From Colwellia psychrerythraea (lineage in GTDB: Bacteria; Pseudomonadota; Gammaproteobacteria; Enterobacterales; Alteromonadaceae), in NCBI RefSeq assembly GCF_000764185.1, contig NZ_JQEC01000054.1, forward strand, positions 62,001 through 126,000: a DNA stretch of 64,000 bases, read 5' to 3'. Of the stretch, positions 56,405 to 64,000 are shown one piece after another (the first letter of the stretch is position 1; each line of letters begins with the position of its first letter). The translations under genes were made by a program, and so were the position numbers. The notes beneath the pieces were generated by a model. The model made no database searches. It was given only the letters and a program-made list of their open reading frames with translations, and was not told the origin of the DNA.

Positions 56405-57517
56405 ATGACACAAGCTAGCACTACTGCTACCCAGCAAACATATCAATTAGTCTGTCAAAAAATTCAGATTGAGACCAATGATATAAAGACATTTTTTTTC
56501 TCTTATCCAAGATCGCCAGAAAACCAGGCTTTTCACTACTACGCTGGCCAGCATCTCAATTTTACTTTTAAAATGGCAGGTAAATTGCAATCATGCTGCT
56601 ATACATTATCTTCGTCACCAACCACTTCTGATTACATTAGCATCACTATAAAACGCATCCCGCAAGGTAAGGTCTCTAATTATTTCCATGATCACTTTAA
56701 GGTTGGTCAATCAATTTCTACCCAAGAGGTAGCAGGAGGTTTTTATCTTGCCGATCCTGTTCCGCAACATGTATTACTGTTAAGTGCTGGCAGTGGCATT
56801 ACCCCAATGCTTTCAATGTTACGTTATATGGTTGCTAAACAATGTAAAAACCAAGTGATATTTATTCATAGTGCAAAACAGGAAACAGATTTAATTGCTC
56901 AAGCTGAAGTAAGTAATTTAGCTAAGCAGCATGGTAATTGCCAAATAATTTATACTCTGACCCAAGCTAACAGCTCACAATGGTATGGCTTACAAGGGCG
57001 TTTAAATGAACATATTCTGCACAATATTGAGCAAATCAGTCACTATCACACCTTTGTTTGTGGACCAAAGTTATTCAGAAAAACTGCGCAACAACTTTTA
57101 CGAAAATTAGGTTTACCGCCTAACTACTATCATTACGAAAGTTATGGTGAATATGAATATTCAAAGCAAGATATCAGCTCTGCTACTAAAGAAAATACAA
57201 TGGCCAACTCTATGATTGATAGTAAAGTAGTAAAAACCGGATACAACAAAGCGAAAGTATCGATTTCTTATAAGCGTTGGAATAAACAATATCAAGGTAA
57301 TAAAAATGACTCTTTATTAGAGCAAGGAGAAGCTGCAGGACTAATTTTACCTTATTCCTGTCGTGCAGGTTGTTGTGGTAGTTGCAAAGCAAAGTTAATA
57401 AGTGGCCAAGTAAAGCAACATTCAACTAATGGCTTATCTGCTAGTGAGCGACAACAAGGTTATATTTTACTTTGCAGTTGTAATGCCCTTACAAATGTTG
57501 TGGTCAGCCATGAATAA
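56405..57517 (+). CDS. FAD/2Fe-2S oxidoreductase (Hcr/phenol-hydroxylase-reductase type)
   Basis: 370 residues. FAD domain with the CYTLSSSP motif (about 61-68), NAD domain GSGITPML, then a linker and a C-terminal ferredoxin domain with the cysteine set CRAGCCGSCKAK and the fourth Cys in LLCSCN. It passes electrons from NAD(P)H through FAD to the 2Fe-2S cluster. Closest in layout to Hcr and similar reductases; partner unknown because hcp is not nearby. Confidence 0.88.
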   Translation: MTQASTTATQQTYQLVCQKIQIETNDIKTFFFSYPRSPENQAFHYYAGQHLNFTFKMAGKLQSCCYTLSSSPTTSDYISITIKRIPQGKVSNYFHDHFKVGQSISTQEVAGGFYLADPVPQHVLLLSAGSGITPMLSMLRYMVAKQCKNQVIFIHSAKQETDLIAQAEVSNLAKQHGNCQIIYTLTQANSSQWYGLQGRLNEHILHNIEQISHYHTFVCGPKLFRKTAQQLLRKLGLPPNYYHYESYGEYEYSKQDISSATKENTMANSMIDSKVVKTGYNKAKVSISYKRWNKQYQGNKNDSLLEQGEAAGLILPYSCRAGCCGSCKAKLISGQVKQHSTNGLSASERQQGYILLCSCNALTNVVVSHE

Positions 57518-57555
57518 TTCAGAATCACAACACAGTAAATCAGAGTGCTGTGCAA

Positions 57556-58659
57556 TTAAAACTCATAACCGAGACTGAATACCAATCTATAATCATTTGA
57601 TTTTGGCACCACTGTATTTATTGATGAAACAGGCTTTGCAACACGATCAAGGTAAAATATTACTTCTAATTCAAGATCATTACTAAGCTCGAATTCAAAG
57701 CCAGTCTTTAAATGTGAATTTCGTTTGCCTGAGTCATTCTCAACAAACTGAAGTTGATAATCAAACAGAAAATCGACTCGACTTGACAAGCTATAATCAA
57801 ATAGAGTCCCAAGAGCGACTACACCACTATGTTGATCACTTTCTAAGTGACTGTCTTCATATACTGTTTGTTGGTAACTAGGACCAAGAGTCACATCCCA
57901 TTGTAAGCGTTTATTTTGCACAAGATGGTAACCTAAACTTACTCCTAAGGTATCTCTTGAACTAATATTTTGCTGTAAGTCAGTAAAGTGCTCATAGTCA
58001 AAGACGCGAAAGAACATCTTACTACTGTAAAACCAATCAAAATAAGCCGTTAGACGACCAGTATCAGTAATTACTTGTGCATCCTCATCTAAAGTTGACT
58101 TACTATAGTTATAAATAAAGTCTATTTTAAATCGACTAAAAGGCGTTCTTCGTTGCAATCTTGCACTAGCCATATAATCAAGCTGATTAACATTGCCGGT
58201 ATTAACATCAATGCCTAAACTCACCTTACCATCCCATAGATCTTTACGGTCATCAGATGAGGAAGTTATCGATAGTAGCTCAGATAAGGGATAATGTTGC
58301 TCAGTACCGTCACTGATTATAATTAAGTGTTCATCTTTAACAATAAGAAACCCTTGTTTTACCTCTCCATTAGCAAAACGTATTTGTTGATCGAATCGGC
58401 TACGTAACTCTTTTACATCTTGCCAATCAAAAATGAAGGTATTAAATTCATCGCTTTCAAACTCAAGTTCATCCTCATACATGGAGATAATGTCTCCCTT
58501 AAGCCATTCACCAGAACGTAACTGAAGCCAATCAAATTGTTGAGAAAAAACAGGTGTTGGCGGACTCCATACAGCTGTATGCTCCGAAAAATCCTGCCCA
58601 TAACTAATAGCTGGAACCAAGATAATAATGGCAAAACCAAGTAATAAAAGATTTTTCAC
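57556..58659 (-). CDS. DUF481 outer-membrane protein, copy 1
   Basis: 367 residues. Signal peptide to about ISYGQ, a small beta-rich N-terminal region (about 40-130; SGEWLKGDIISMYEDELEF), then a DUF481 barrel region (about 150-367) ending in aromatic Phe, as outer-membrane proteins do (VFSLGYEF). It is clearly a paralogue of the next gene upstream (matching blocks EWLKGDI, LGYHLV, PSYQ, NDYRLV). Function unknown; probably a small barrel of the YdiY group. Confidence 0.87.
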   Translation of the reverse strand: MKNLLLLGFAIIILVPAISYGQDFSEHTAVWSPPTPVFSQQFDWLQLRSGEWLKGDIISMYEDELEFESDEFNTFIFDWQDVKELRSRFDQQIRFANGEVKQGFLIVKDEHLIIISDGTEQHYPLSELLSITSSSDDRKDLWDGKVSLGIDVNTGNVNQLDYMASARLQRRTPFSRFKIDFIYNYSKSTLDEDAQVITDTGRLTAYFDWFYSSKMFFRVFDYEHFTDLQQNISSRDTLGVSLGYHLVQNKRLQWDVTLGPSYQQTVYEDSHLESDQHSGVVALGTLFDYSLSSRVDFLFDYQLQFVENDSGKRNSHLKTGFEFELSNDLELEVIFYLDRVAKPVSSINTVVPKSNDYRLVFSLGYEF

Positions 58660-58751
58660 ACTATTTAGTAGAGCCTACAGTCAAAGTATTGAGAATAAAA
58701 AAGGCTGATATAAACTTAAATACAACCCCTTAATAAAACGGAGTAGATTAA

Positions 58752-59876
58752 TTAAAAATCATAACCAAAACTAACCACTAAACGGTAATCATTTTTCTTC
58801 GGTATAACACCTTCACTATCAGCTTTAGGATTATTGGTACGATCGGCATAGAAAGTTAAATCAAGGTCAAAATCATTGGCTAGATCAATTTCTAAACCTG
58901 TTTGGAAGTGGTGGATATTACCACCGGAAGCTTTATCAACCATCTGTATATTGTATGAGGCATCAAAATCAATATCATTGCTTAATTCGAAGGTGAAATC
59001 AGTACCTAGAGTTAAACCAAATGAGTCTTCACTATCGCTAGCATCGGCTTGCACATCAATAAACTTACTTTTTTGGTAACTAGGACCAGCATTAACATCC
59101 CAAGTCGTACGACTACTATCGACAATATGATAACCAAGAGCGATACCGTAATGAACACGGTAATCAAGGTTTAAAAATTCATCAGCGATATATTCGAAGT
59201 CAGCGACACGGAAATAAATCTTAGGATTAAAAAACCAGTCATAAGATGAGGTTAAACGCTCGCTATCAGCAGTAACTTTAGTCTGTTCTGTTTCTTGATC
59301 TTCATAACGACTATAATCTGTGGTGTAATCGGCCTTGAATCGACTACTCGAGCTTCTACGTTGCATGCCCGCAGAGAACGTATAATCAACTTGTACTGTA
59401 TTACCCTGACGTAAGTTAATACCTAAATTTACATAGCCATCCCATAAATCTATTTCATTTTTACCTGAAGAGGCAATGGATAACAGATTACTTATTTCAT
59501 AATGTGTAGTTACGCCGTTCTTGACTAAAGATAATTGACCATCTTTTAGTACAAGATAACCTTCAGCAATTGTGCCATCAAACATGCGAATGCTTTGCCA
59601 TTCTTTACTACGTAATTCAGCAACATCTTCCCAATCGATTGTTTGCATATCAAGTTCATCACTATCGAACTCTAATTTCTCATCATACATAGAGACGATA
59701 TCGCCTTTTAGCCACTCGTCAGAAGTGAGCTTTACCCAATCAAAATCTTGCTTAAAAATAGGTGTCGGCTTTTGCCACTGGCTGGTATCTTCCTGTGCAT
59801 AACTTACGTTATTTATAGAAAGGAAAAATAGGATAAAAACAATGTTAGTTAACCGGGCAACTATCGGGTTTTTCAT
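58752..59876 (-). CDS. DUF481 outer-membrane protein, copy 2
   Basis: 374 residues from the ATG at 59876, which has AAGG 6 bases upstream; a longer frame to 59951 adds an atypical leader. Signal peptide to about NVSYAQ, then an N-terminal beta region with EWLKGDIVSMYDEKLEFDSD, and a DUF481 barrel ending VVSFGYDF. A tandem duplicate of the gene 93 bases downstream. Close to, and facing away from, glnA; regulation by nitrogen is possible but not shown. Confidence 0.87.
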   Translation of the reverse strand: MKNPIVARLTNIVFILFFLSINNVSYAQEDTSQWQKPTPIFKQDFDWVKLTSDEWLKGDIVSMYDEKLEFDSDELDMQTIDWEDVAELRSKEWQSIRMFDGTIAEGYLVLKDGQLSLVKNGVTTHYEISNLLSIASSGKNEIDLWDGYVNLGINLRQGNTVQVDYTFSAGMQRRSSSSRFKADYTTDYSRYEDQETEQTKVTADSERLTSSYDWFFNPKIYFRVADFEYIADEFLNLDYRVHYGIALGYHIVDSSRTTWDVNAGPSYQKSKFIDVQADASDSEDSFGLTLGTDFTFELSNDIDFDASYNIQMVDKASGGNIHHFQTGLEIDLANDFDLDLTFYADRTNNPKADSEGVIPKKNDYRLVVSFGYDF

Positions 59877-60077
59877 AAAGAACCTTATGGCATTCATTAA
59901 TTTAAAGATAATAAAACTACAAGCATCACCATGGTTTATCTGCATTTTCATACCAATGAGTCTTACGGGCTAGCTGTCGTTTTGTATTTTAAACATAACA
60001 AAATAAAAAAAATATAAATTATTAAGGGCAAACAGTTAAATTTATTCTATAGTGGGATTATTACAATAGACAAGAAA

Positions 60078-60092
60078 GCACCAAAAAGGTGC
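60078..60092. promoter_or_regulatory. NtrC-type site 1 before glnA
   Basis: GCACC-AAAAA-GGTGC, a perfect dyad that matches the NtrC consensus core GCACC-N5-GGTGC. Centre-to-centre distance to site 2 is 22 bases, two helical turns. Confidence 0.85.
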
Positions 60093-60099
60093 ATATAAA

Positions 60100-60114
60100 G
60101 CACCATAAAAGTGC
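60100..60114. promoter_or_regulatory. NtrC-type site 2 before glnA
   Basis: GCACC-ATAAA-AGTGC, one mismatch in the right half-site. Together with site 1 it forms an enhancer-like pair about 70-90 bases upstream of the sigma-54 promoter. Confidence 0.8.
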
Positions 60115-60165
60115 ATAAACGACAGATGAACTAACAAAAAAGCTTATTAATCAATGAGCTTTGTC

Positions 60166-60182
60166 TTGGCATGATTTTAGCT
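60166..60182 (+). promoter_or_regulatory. glnA: Sigma-54 promoter of glnA
   Basis: TTGGCATGATTTTAGCT: the GG at 60168-60169 and GC at 60180-60181 are exactly 10 bases apart, as needed for -24/-12 elements (consensus TGGCAC-N5-TTGC). It lies 120 bases before the glnA start and 53 bases after NtrC site 2. Confidence 0.8.
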
Positions 60183-60302
60183 AATTAAACAACCACTAAT
60201 AGATGAATAATGATAATAACGTACCTTTATAACTTCATCCATTATAAAACTTATTCGATTATTTATAACAACTTATAAAATTAACCTCACTGGAGAGACA
60301 AA

Positions 60303-61709
60303 ATGTCACAAGCAGTATTCGACTTAATTAAAGAACACGACGTCAAATTTATTGACCTGCGTTTTACTGATACTAAAGGTAAAGAACAACATATTTCTAT
60401 CCCTCATCATCAAGTTAATGATGATTTTTTTGAAGATGGAAAAATGTTCGATGGTTCTTCAATTGAAGGTTGGAAAGGTATTGATGAATCTGACATGGTA
60501 ATGATGCCTGATCCATCAACAGCTATTTTAGACCCTTTTGCTGAAGCCGTTACCTTAAATATCCGTTGTGATATTTTAGAACCAAACACCATGCAAGGTT
60601 ACAGCCGTGATCCTCGTTCTGTTGCTCATCGTGCTGAAGAGTACATGCGTGGTACAGGCCTTGCTGATACTGTTTTAATTGGTCCAGAGCCTGAGTTCTT
60701 CGTATTTGATGATGTACGTTTCCATACAGACATGAGTGGCTCTTTCTATAAAATTGATGATAAAGAAGCATCTTGGAATTCTGGTACTGAGTATGAAGAA
60801 GGCAACATGGGACATCGTCCTGGTGTTAAAGGCGGTTACTTCCCAACAGCCCCAGTAGATTCTTCTCAAGATTTACGTTCAGCTATGTGTTTAGTTATGG
60901 AAGATATGGGCTTAGTCGTTGAAGCACATCATCATGAAGTAGCAACTGCAGGCCAAAATGAAATCGCTTGTCGTTTCAATACCATGGTATTGAAAGCCGA
61001 TGAAGTACAAATCTATAAGTATGTTGTTCATAACGTCGCCCACGCATACGGTAAAACAGCTACGTTTATGCCTAAGCCACTTGTTGGTGATAATGGTACA
61101 GGTATGCATGTTCACCAATCTTTAGCTAAAGATGGCGTTAACTTATTTTCAGGTGATAAGTACGGCGGTTTATCTGAAATGGCGCTTTACTACATTGGTG
61201 GTATCATCAAGCATGCTAAAGCACTAAACGCTTTCACTAACGCTTCTACTAACTCATACAAGCGTCTTGTTCCTGGTTTTGAAGCACCGGTAATGCTTGC
61301 TTACTCAGCACGTAACCGCTCTGCATCAATCCGTATTCCTATGGTGCCTTCACCTAAAGCAATGCGCATTGAAGTTCGCTTCCCAGATCCAACAATGAAC
61401 CCTTATTTAGGCTTTACAGCTATGTTAATGGCTGGTCTTGACGGTATTAAAAATAAAATTCATCCTGGTGATGCCATGGATAAAGATTTATATGACTTAC
61501 CTGCAGAAGAAGCAGCAGAAATCCCACAAGTATGTTCTTCTTTTGGCGAAGCACTTGATGCATTAGAAGCTGATAATGACTTCTTAACTGCGGGCAATGT
61601 TATGGATATAGATATGATCAATGCCTATGTAGGTATTAAACGTAAAGAGATTGAATTATTAAACTCTACCACTCACCCTGTAGAATTTGATATGTATTAC
61701 AGCGTTTAA
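60303..61709 (+). CDS. glnA: Glutamine synthetase, type I
   Basis: 468 residues, exactly the GSI-beta length. [13 protein letters not shown] (Mg/glutamate site), the ATP loop [21 protein letters not shown]-like [20 protein letters not shown], and the adenylylation Tyr in [11 protein letters not shown] are present, so GlnE control is expected. It joins ammonium to glutamate with ATP. GGAG lies 7 bases before the ATG. NtrC sites and a sigma-54 promoter precede it. Confidence 0.99.
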   Translation: MSQAVFDLIKEHDVKFIDLRFTDTKGKEQHISIPHHQVNDDFFEDGKMFDGSSIEGWKGIDESDMVMMPDPSTAILDPFAEAVTLNIRCDILEPNTMQGYSRDPRSVAHRAEEYMRGTGLADTVLIGPEPEFFVFDDVRFHTDMSGSFYKIDDKEASWNSGTEYEEGNMGHRPGVKGGYFPTAPVDSSQDLRSAMCLVMEDMGLVVEAHHHEVATAGQNEIACRFNTMVLKADEVQIYKYVVHNVAHAYGKTATFMPKPLVGDNGTGMHVHQSLAKDGVNLFSGDKYGGLSEMALYYIGGIIKHAKALNAFTNASTNSYKRLVPGFEAPVMLAYSARNRSASIRIPMVPSPKAMRIEVRFPDPTMNPYLGFTAMLMAGLDGIKNKIHPGDAMDKDLYDLPAEEAAEIPQVCSSFGEALDALEADNDFLTAGNVMDIDMINAYVGIKRKEIELLNSTTHPVEFDMYYSV

Positions 61710-61749
61710 TAACTATCTGGTATTAACCATATAGCGCTTTGCGTCATTT

Positions 61750-61777
61750 AAAAAAGCTCACTTAGGTGAGCTTTTTT
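61750..61777 (+). terminator. glnA: Terminator after glnA
   Basis: Perfect 12-base arms AAAAAAGCTCAC / GTGAGCTTTTTT with a TTAG loop, 40 bases beyond the glnA stop. Some read-through or a second promoter must serve the downstream genes. Confidence 0.92.
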
Positions 61778-61967
61778 ATGACTGAAATAACTGTGCACCA
61801 TCCAAAAAACAACAAAATAGAGCAGTTAAACTACAAAAAAATACTTATTAACAGATAAAGCAACAAAAACATTTTTTTGTATAAATTATAGATATATACT
61901 TAAATAAGCGTACATTATGGATTGCTACGCATATCGAACATCTAGCCCAGGAAGAATATAACGAACT

Positions 61968-62486
61968 ATGATTAAGTTATTGCTATTTACATTATTAGGC
62001 ATCACATTAGCTGCGCCTGTGCACCCAAACACAGCTAAAATTTATGTCTGGCGTAATGAAAATGGAGTACTAGTTTTTTCTGATTCCCCTAGAGCTGGCG
62101 CTGAAGAAGTTAAAACAAAGCCTGGTAATATTATACAATCAAGCACCTCTGTTGAAACAGAAGTACTCGATATCACCCCACAAAAGTCTATTGAAGAATA
62201 CGAAATAGCGATAAACATTCCTAAAAATAATGCCACCATACGTGACAACACAGGCTCAATATATATTAGCGGTGGCATAACACCTAGATTTAAACTAGGA
62301 CTAGAAGTTCAATTAGTTCTCGATGGTAAACCTCACAAAAAACCACAAAAGCACTCTATGTTTTCCCTAAGAAACATTAATAGAGGCGAGCATAAAATCA
62401 AAATGTTACTAATAGATGAAACAGGCAAGGTTATTGCATCATCCACATCAGTAACGTTTTATATGCATAGAGCTTCAACAAACTAA
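61968..62486 (+). CDS. DUF4124-domain exported protein
   Basis: 172 residues. A signal peptide (MIKLLLFTLLGITLAAPVHP) is followed by the DUF4124 block IYVWRNENGVLVFSDSPRAG (about 25-44). The rest (about 80-172) is beta-rich and could be an Ig-like domain (SIYISGGITPRF, VQLVLDGKPH, NRGEHKIKMLLIDETGK). Function unknown. It lies between glnA and glnL in the nitrogen locus. Confidence 0.85.
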   Translation: MIKLLLFTLLGITLAAPVHPNTAKIYVWRNENGVLVFSDSPRAGAEEVKTKPGNIIQSSTSVETEVLDITPQKSIEEYEIAINIPKNNATIRDNTGSIYISGGITPRFKLGLEVQLVLDGKPHKKPQKHSMFSLRNINRGEHKIKMLLIDETGKVIASSTSVTFYMHRASTN

Positions 62487-62600
62487 GTTAATTGATTTAC
62501 GCTAACTGACTGTATTTAAAGATATAAATACTTTCATTCTTTTCAGTAACTTAAAATTGCACTGCAAATAAGACCTTTCTTTAGTAAACTTAAAAAACAC

Positions 62601-62615
62601 GCACCAAAATGGTGC
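62601..62615. promoter_or_regulatory. NtrC-type site before glnL
   Basis: GCACC-AAAAT-GGTGC, perfect dyad, 27 bases before the glnL start chosen here. As in E. coli glnLp, NtrC bound here probably represses glnLG or acts as a distant enhancer. A longer glnL reading frame starts inside this site, which argues against that start. Confidence 0.85.
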
Positions 62616-62641
62616 GTAAAGTTAATGATCTTAAGGTCTTT

Positions 62642-63757
62642 ATGCATAGTCGCACTGATATACAAGAGCAAAAATTATCTTATCAGCAATCACTTGCTAA
62701 CCAGTTAGTAACTGCTGTTATTATTCTTAATCAAGACCTAGCCATCGTTTATGTAAACCCTTCTGCTGAAGCGTTGTTAAATAAAAGTCTCTATCGTTTA
62801 TACAACACCACAACTGAAGCTATTTTTGCTAATACCAGTATTAATAACAGTCGGCTACAGCAATTACTCACTACTGGACAAGAGTTCACCGATAGCGACA
62901 TTGTCGTTGCGCTCAATGAAAACCACCACTTCACTGCCGAAGTAACCGCTTCTTCGGTTGAATTTGAAAGATCTCCTCATGTGTTACTTGAGTTCAAACA
63001 AATAGATCAACAAAAGCAAATCAGTTTAGAAGTTTTTCAACACCAACAATGGCTTGCGGCAAGGGATTTAATAAAAGGTTTAGCACACGAAATTAAAAAC
63101 CCACTTGGTGGTCTACGTGGCGCGGCGCAACTGCTCGGGATGGAAGTGAGTAATGAACAACAAGAATATACCAACATGATCATTGAGCAGGCGGACAGGC
63201 TGACTAACTTAGTTGATCGTCTACTTGGCCCAAATCAATTGCCGCAAATGCAATCACAAAATATCCATGGCATCCTTGAAAAAGTATGCCAGCTTGTTAG
63301 TTATTCTAATGGACAAAAGTTTCACTTATTACGCGATTACGACCCCTCATTACCTGCGATTGAATGTGATCAAGAAAAATTACAACAAGCCGTACTGAAT
63401 ATTGTAAATAATGCCATCCAGGCAATTGATGAAGTTCATGATATTACTTTAAAAACACGTATTGCCAGCAATATAACCATTCATGGAAAGCGAATAAAAT
63501 TAGCGGTTAAAATTAGTATTATTGATAATGGTCCGGGCATCCCCAGTAAAATTCAAGATACGCTATTTTACCCAATGGTGTCTGGACGCTCAAATGGCAC
63601 AGGCTTAGGTTTATCGATATCACAAACCTTAATCAACCAACACCAAGGTAAACTATCGTGCAGTAGCCGCCCTGGCCATACTGAATTTACAATTTTACTG
63701 CCATTGAAACAACAGCCTTTAAATCAATCACCTTTATCTCAAGAGAGTACATTATGA
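62642..63757 (+). CDS. glnL: Nitrogen regulation sensor kinase NtrB
   Basis: 371 residues from the ATG at 62642, which has AAGG 5 bases upstream; an ATG at 62609 lies inside the NtrC site and is rejected. PAS domain about 12-125; HisKA with the phospho-His in GLAHEIKNPLGGLRG; HATPase with N box NIVNNAIQAI, DNGPGIP and GTGLGLSIS. It autophosphorylates when nitrogen is short and signals to NtrC. It overlaps glnG by ATGA. Confidence 0.96.
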   Translation: MHSRTDIQEQKLSYQQSLANQLVTAVIILNQDLAIVYVNPSAEALLNKSLYRLYNTTTEAIFANTSINNSRLQQLLTTGQEFTDSDIVVALNENHHFTAEVTASSVEFERSPHVLLEFKQIDQQKQISLEVFQHQQWLAARDLIKGLAHEIKNPLGGLRGAAQLLGMEVSNEQQEYTNMIIEQADRLTNLVDRLLGPNQLPQMQSQNIHGILEKVCQLVSYSNGQKFHLLRDYDPSLPAIECDQEKLQQAVLNIVNNAIQAIDEVHDITLKTRIASNITIHGKRIKLAVKISIIDNGPGIPSKIQDTLFYPMVSGRSNGTGLGLSISQTLINQHQGKLSCSSRPGHTEFTILLPLKQQPLNQSPLSQESTL

Positions 63758-64000
63758 TCACCGAACAAGTGTGGATAGTTGACGACGATAGCTCCATCAG
63801 ATGGGTGTTAGAAAAGGCTTTCGCCAAGGCAAATATAAGTTGCGCTGCTTTTGAAAGCGCTGAGAATTTATTTATTGCTTTAGATCACGGTCAGCCACAA
63901 GTTATTGTTTCTGATATTCGTATGCCCAATATTGATGGCATGGAGTTATTAAGAGAAATCAGTAAACAACATAGCCATATCCCCGTAATTATCATGACAG
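63754..64000 (+). CDS. glnG: Nitrogen response regulator NtrC, receiver part (cut by the window)
   Basis: The first 82 codons are present. Receiver motifs VDDDSSIRWV (acidic cluster) and VSDIRMPNIDGMELL with the phospho-acceptor Asp. The full protein should add a sigma-54-activating AAA+ domain and a helix-turn-helix. It overlaps glnL by 4 bases, so they are one operon. It is likely to bind the NtrC sites found before glnA and glnL. Confidence 0.95.
   Translation, partial: MITEQVWIVDDDSSIRWVLEKAFAKANISCAAFESAENLFIALDHGQPQVIVSDIRMPNIDGMELLREISKQHSHIPVIIMT

Noticed and set aside
62609-62641. Upstream start for glnL
   Set aside because: The ATG lies within the NtrC dyad and has no RBS; the ATG at 62642 has AAGG in front.

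Overview
The window looks like a chromosomal segment of a marine gammaproteobacterium of the Alteromonadales, most like Colwellia or a close relative. This is inferred from the AT-rich DNA, the fused argH-GNAT gene, enterobacterial-type neighbourhoods (metJ/metB/metL, fkpA-slyX, yheV/yheS, nudE/yrfG, rpsF-priB-rpsR-rplI, glnA-glnL-glnG) and many Alteromonadales-type accessory genes. No phage, CRISPR array, tRNA or rRNA gene was found. Almost all of it reads as core chromosome with small palindromic or MITE-like repeats between genes.

Layout. 1-8 kb: arginine biosynthesis, with argC-B-F-G-H(A)-argA on the minus strand diverging from argE. ArgH is fused to an acetyltransferase, although a separate argA follows it. 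8-10.9 kb: an acyltransferase-like membrane protein, a degenerate HD-like protein and a 30-residue membrane peptide. 10.9-15.3 kb: metL and metB diverging from metJ, with MetJ operators between. 15.7-19.2 kb: a PAS-PAS-GGDEF cyclase and a GntR/ABC transporter operon. 19.4-20.8 kb: a MITE-like element and hemE. 21.3-24.5 kb: an orphan terminator, a DUF2780 gene with a stop in its signal peptide, a nickel superoxide dismutase operon behind a Fur-like box, and a thioesterase. 24.7-26 kb: a second MITE copy and a glycosyltransferase.

26-34 kb: fkpA, a WD40 lipoprotein, slyX, yheV, yheS, a Sel1-repeat protein, a small membrane protein, a very short flagellin-like protein, yheU and a periplasmic binding protein. 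34-38 kb: DUF1338 protein, cysQ-nudE and yrfG. 38-44.5 kb: envelope genes (pldA, DUF1254/DUF1214 protein, DUF4136 lipoprotein, LysR regulator, D15-type barrel). 44.6-46.2 kb: the rpsF-priB-rpsR-rplI ribosomal operon. 46-53.6 kb: an unknown membrane protein, a NagX-like protein, zur, an M1 peptidase coupled to a small secreted protein, and cheX. 53.6-57.5 kb: ubiX, def, mpl and a ferredoxin-type reductase. 57.5-60 kb: tandem DUF481 outer-membrane proteins. 60-64 kb: the nitrogen-control locus glnA - DUF4124 - glnL - glnG (cut by the window end), with NtrC-type sites and a sigma-54 promoter visible.

The most attractive material for follow-up is the Ni-SOD operon with two unassigned accessory genes, the MITE pair with 6-bp target duplications, the mini-flagellin, the orphan terminator suggesting a small RNA, and the ArgH(A)/ArgA redundancy.
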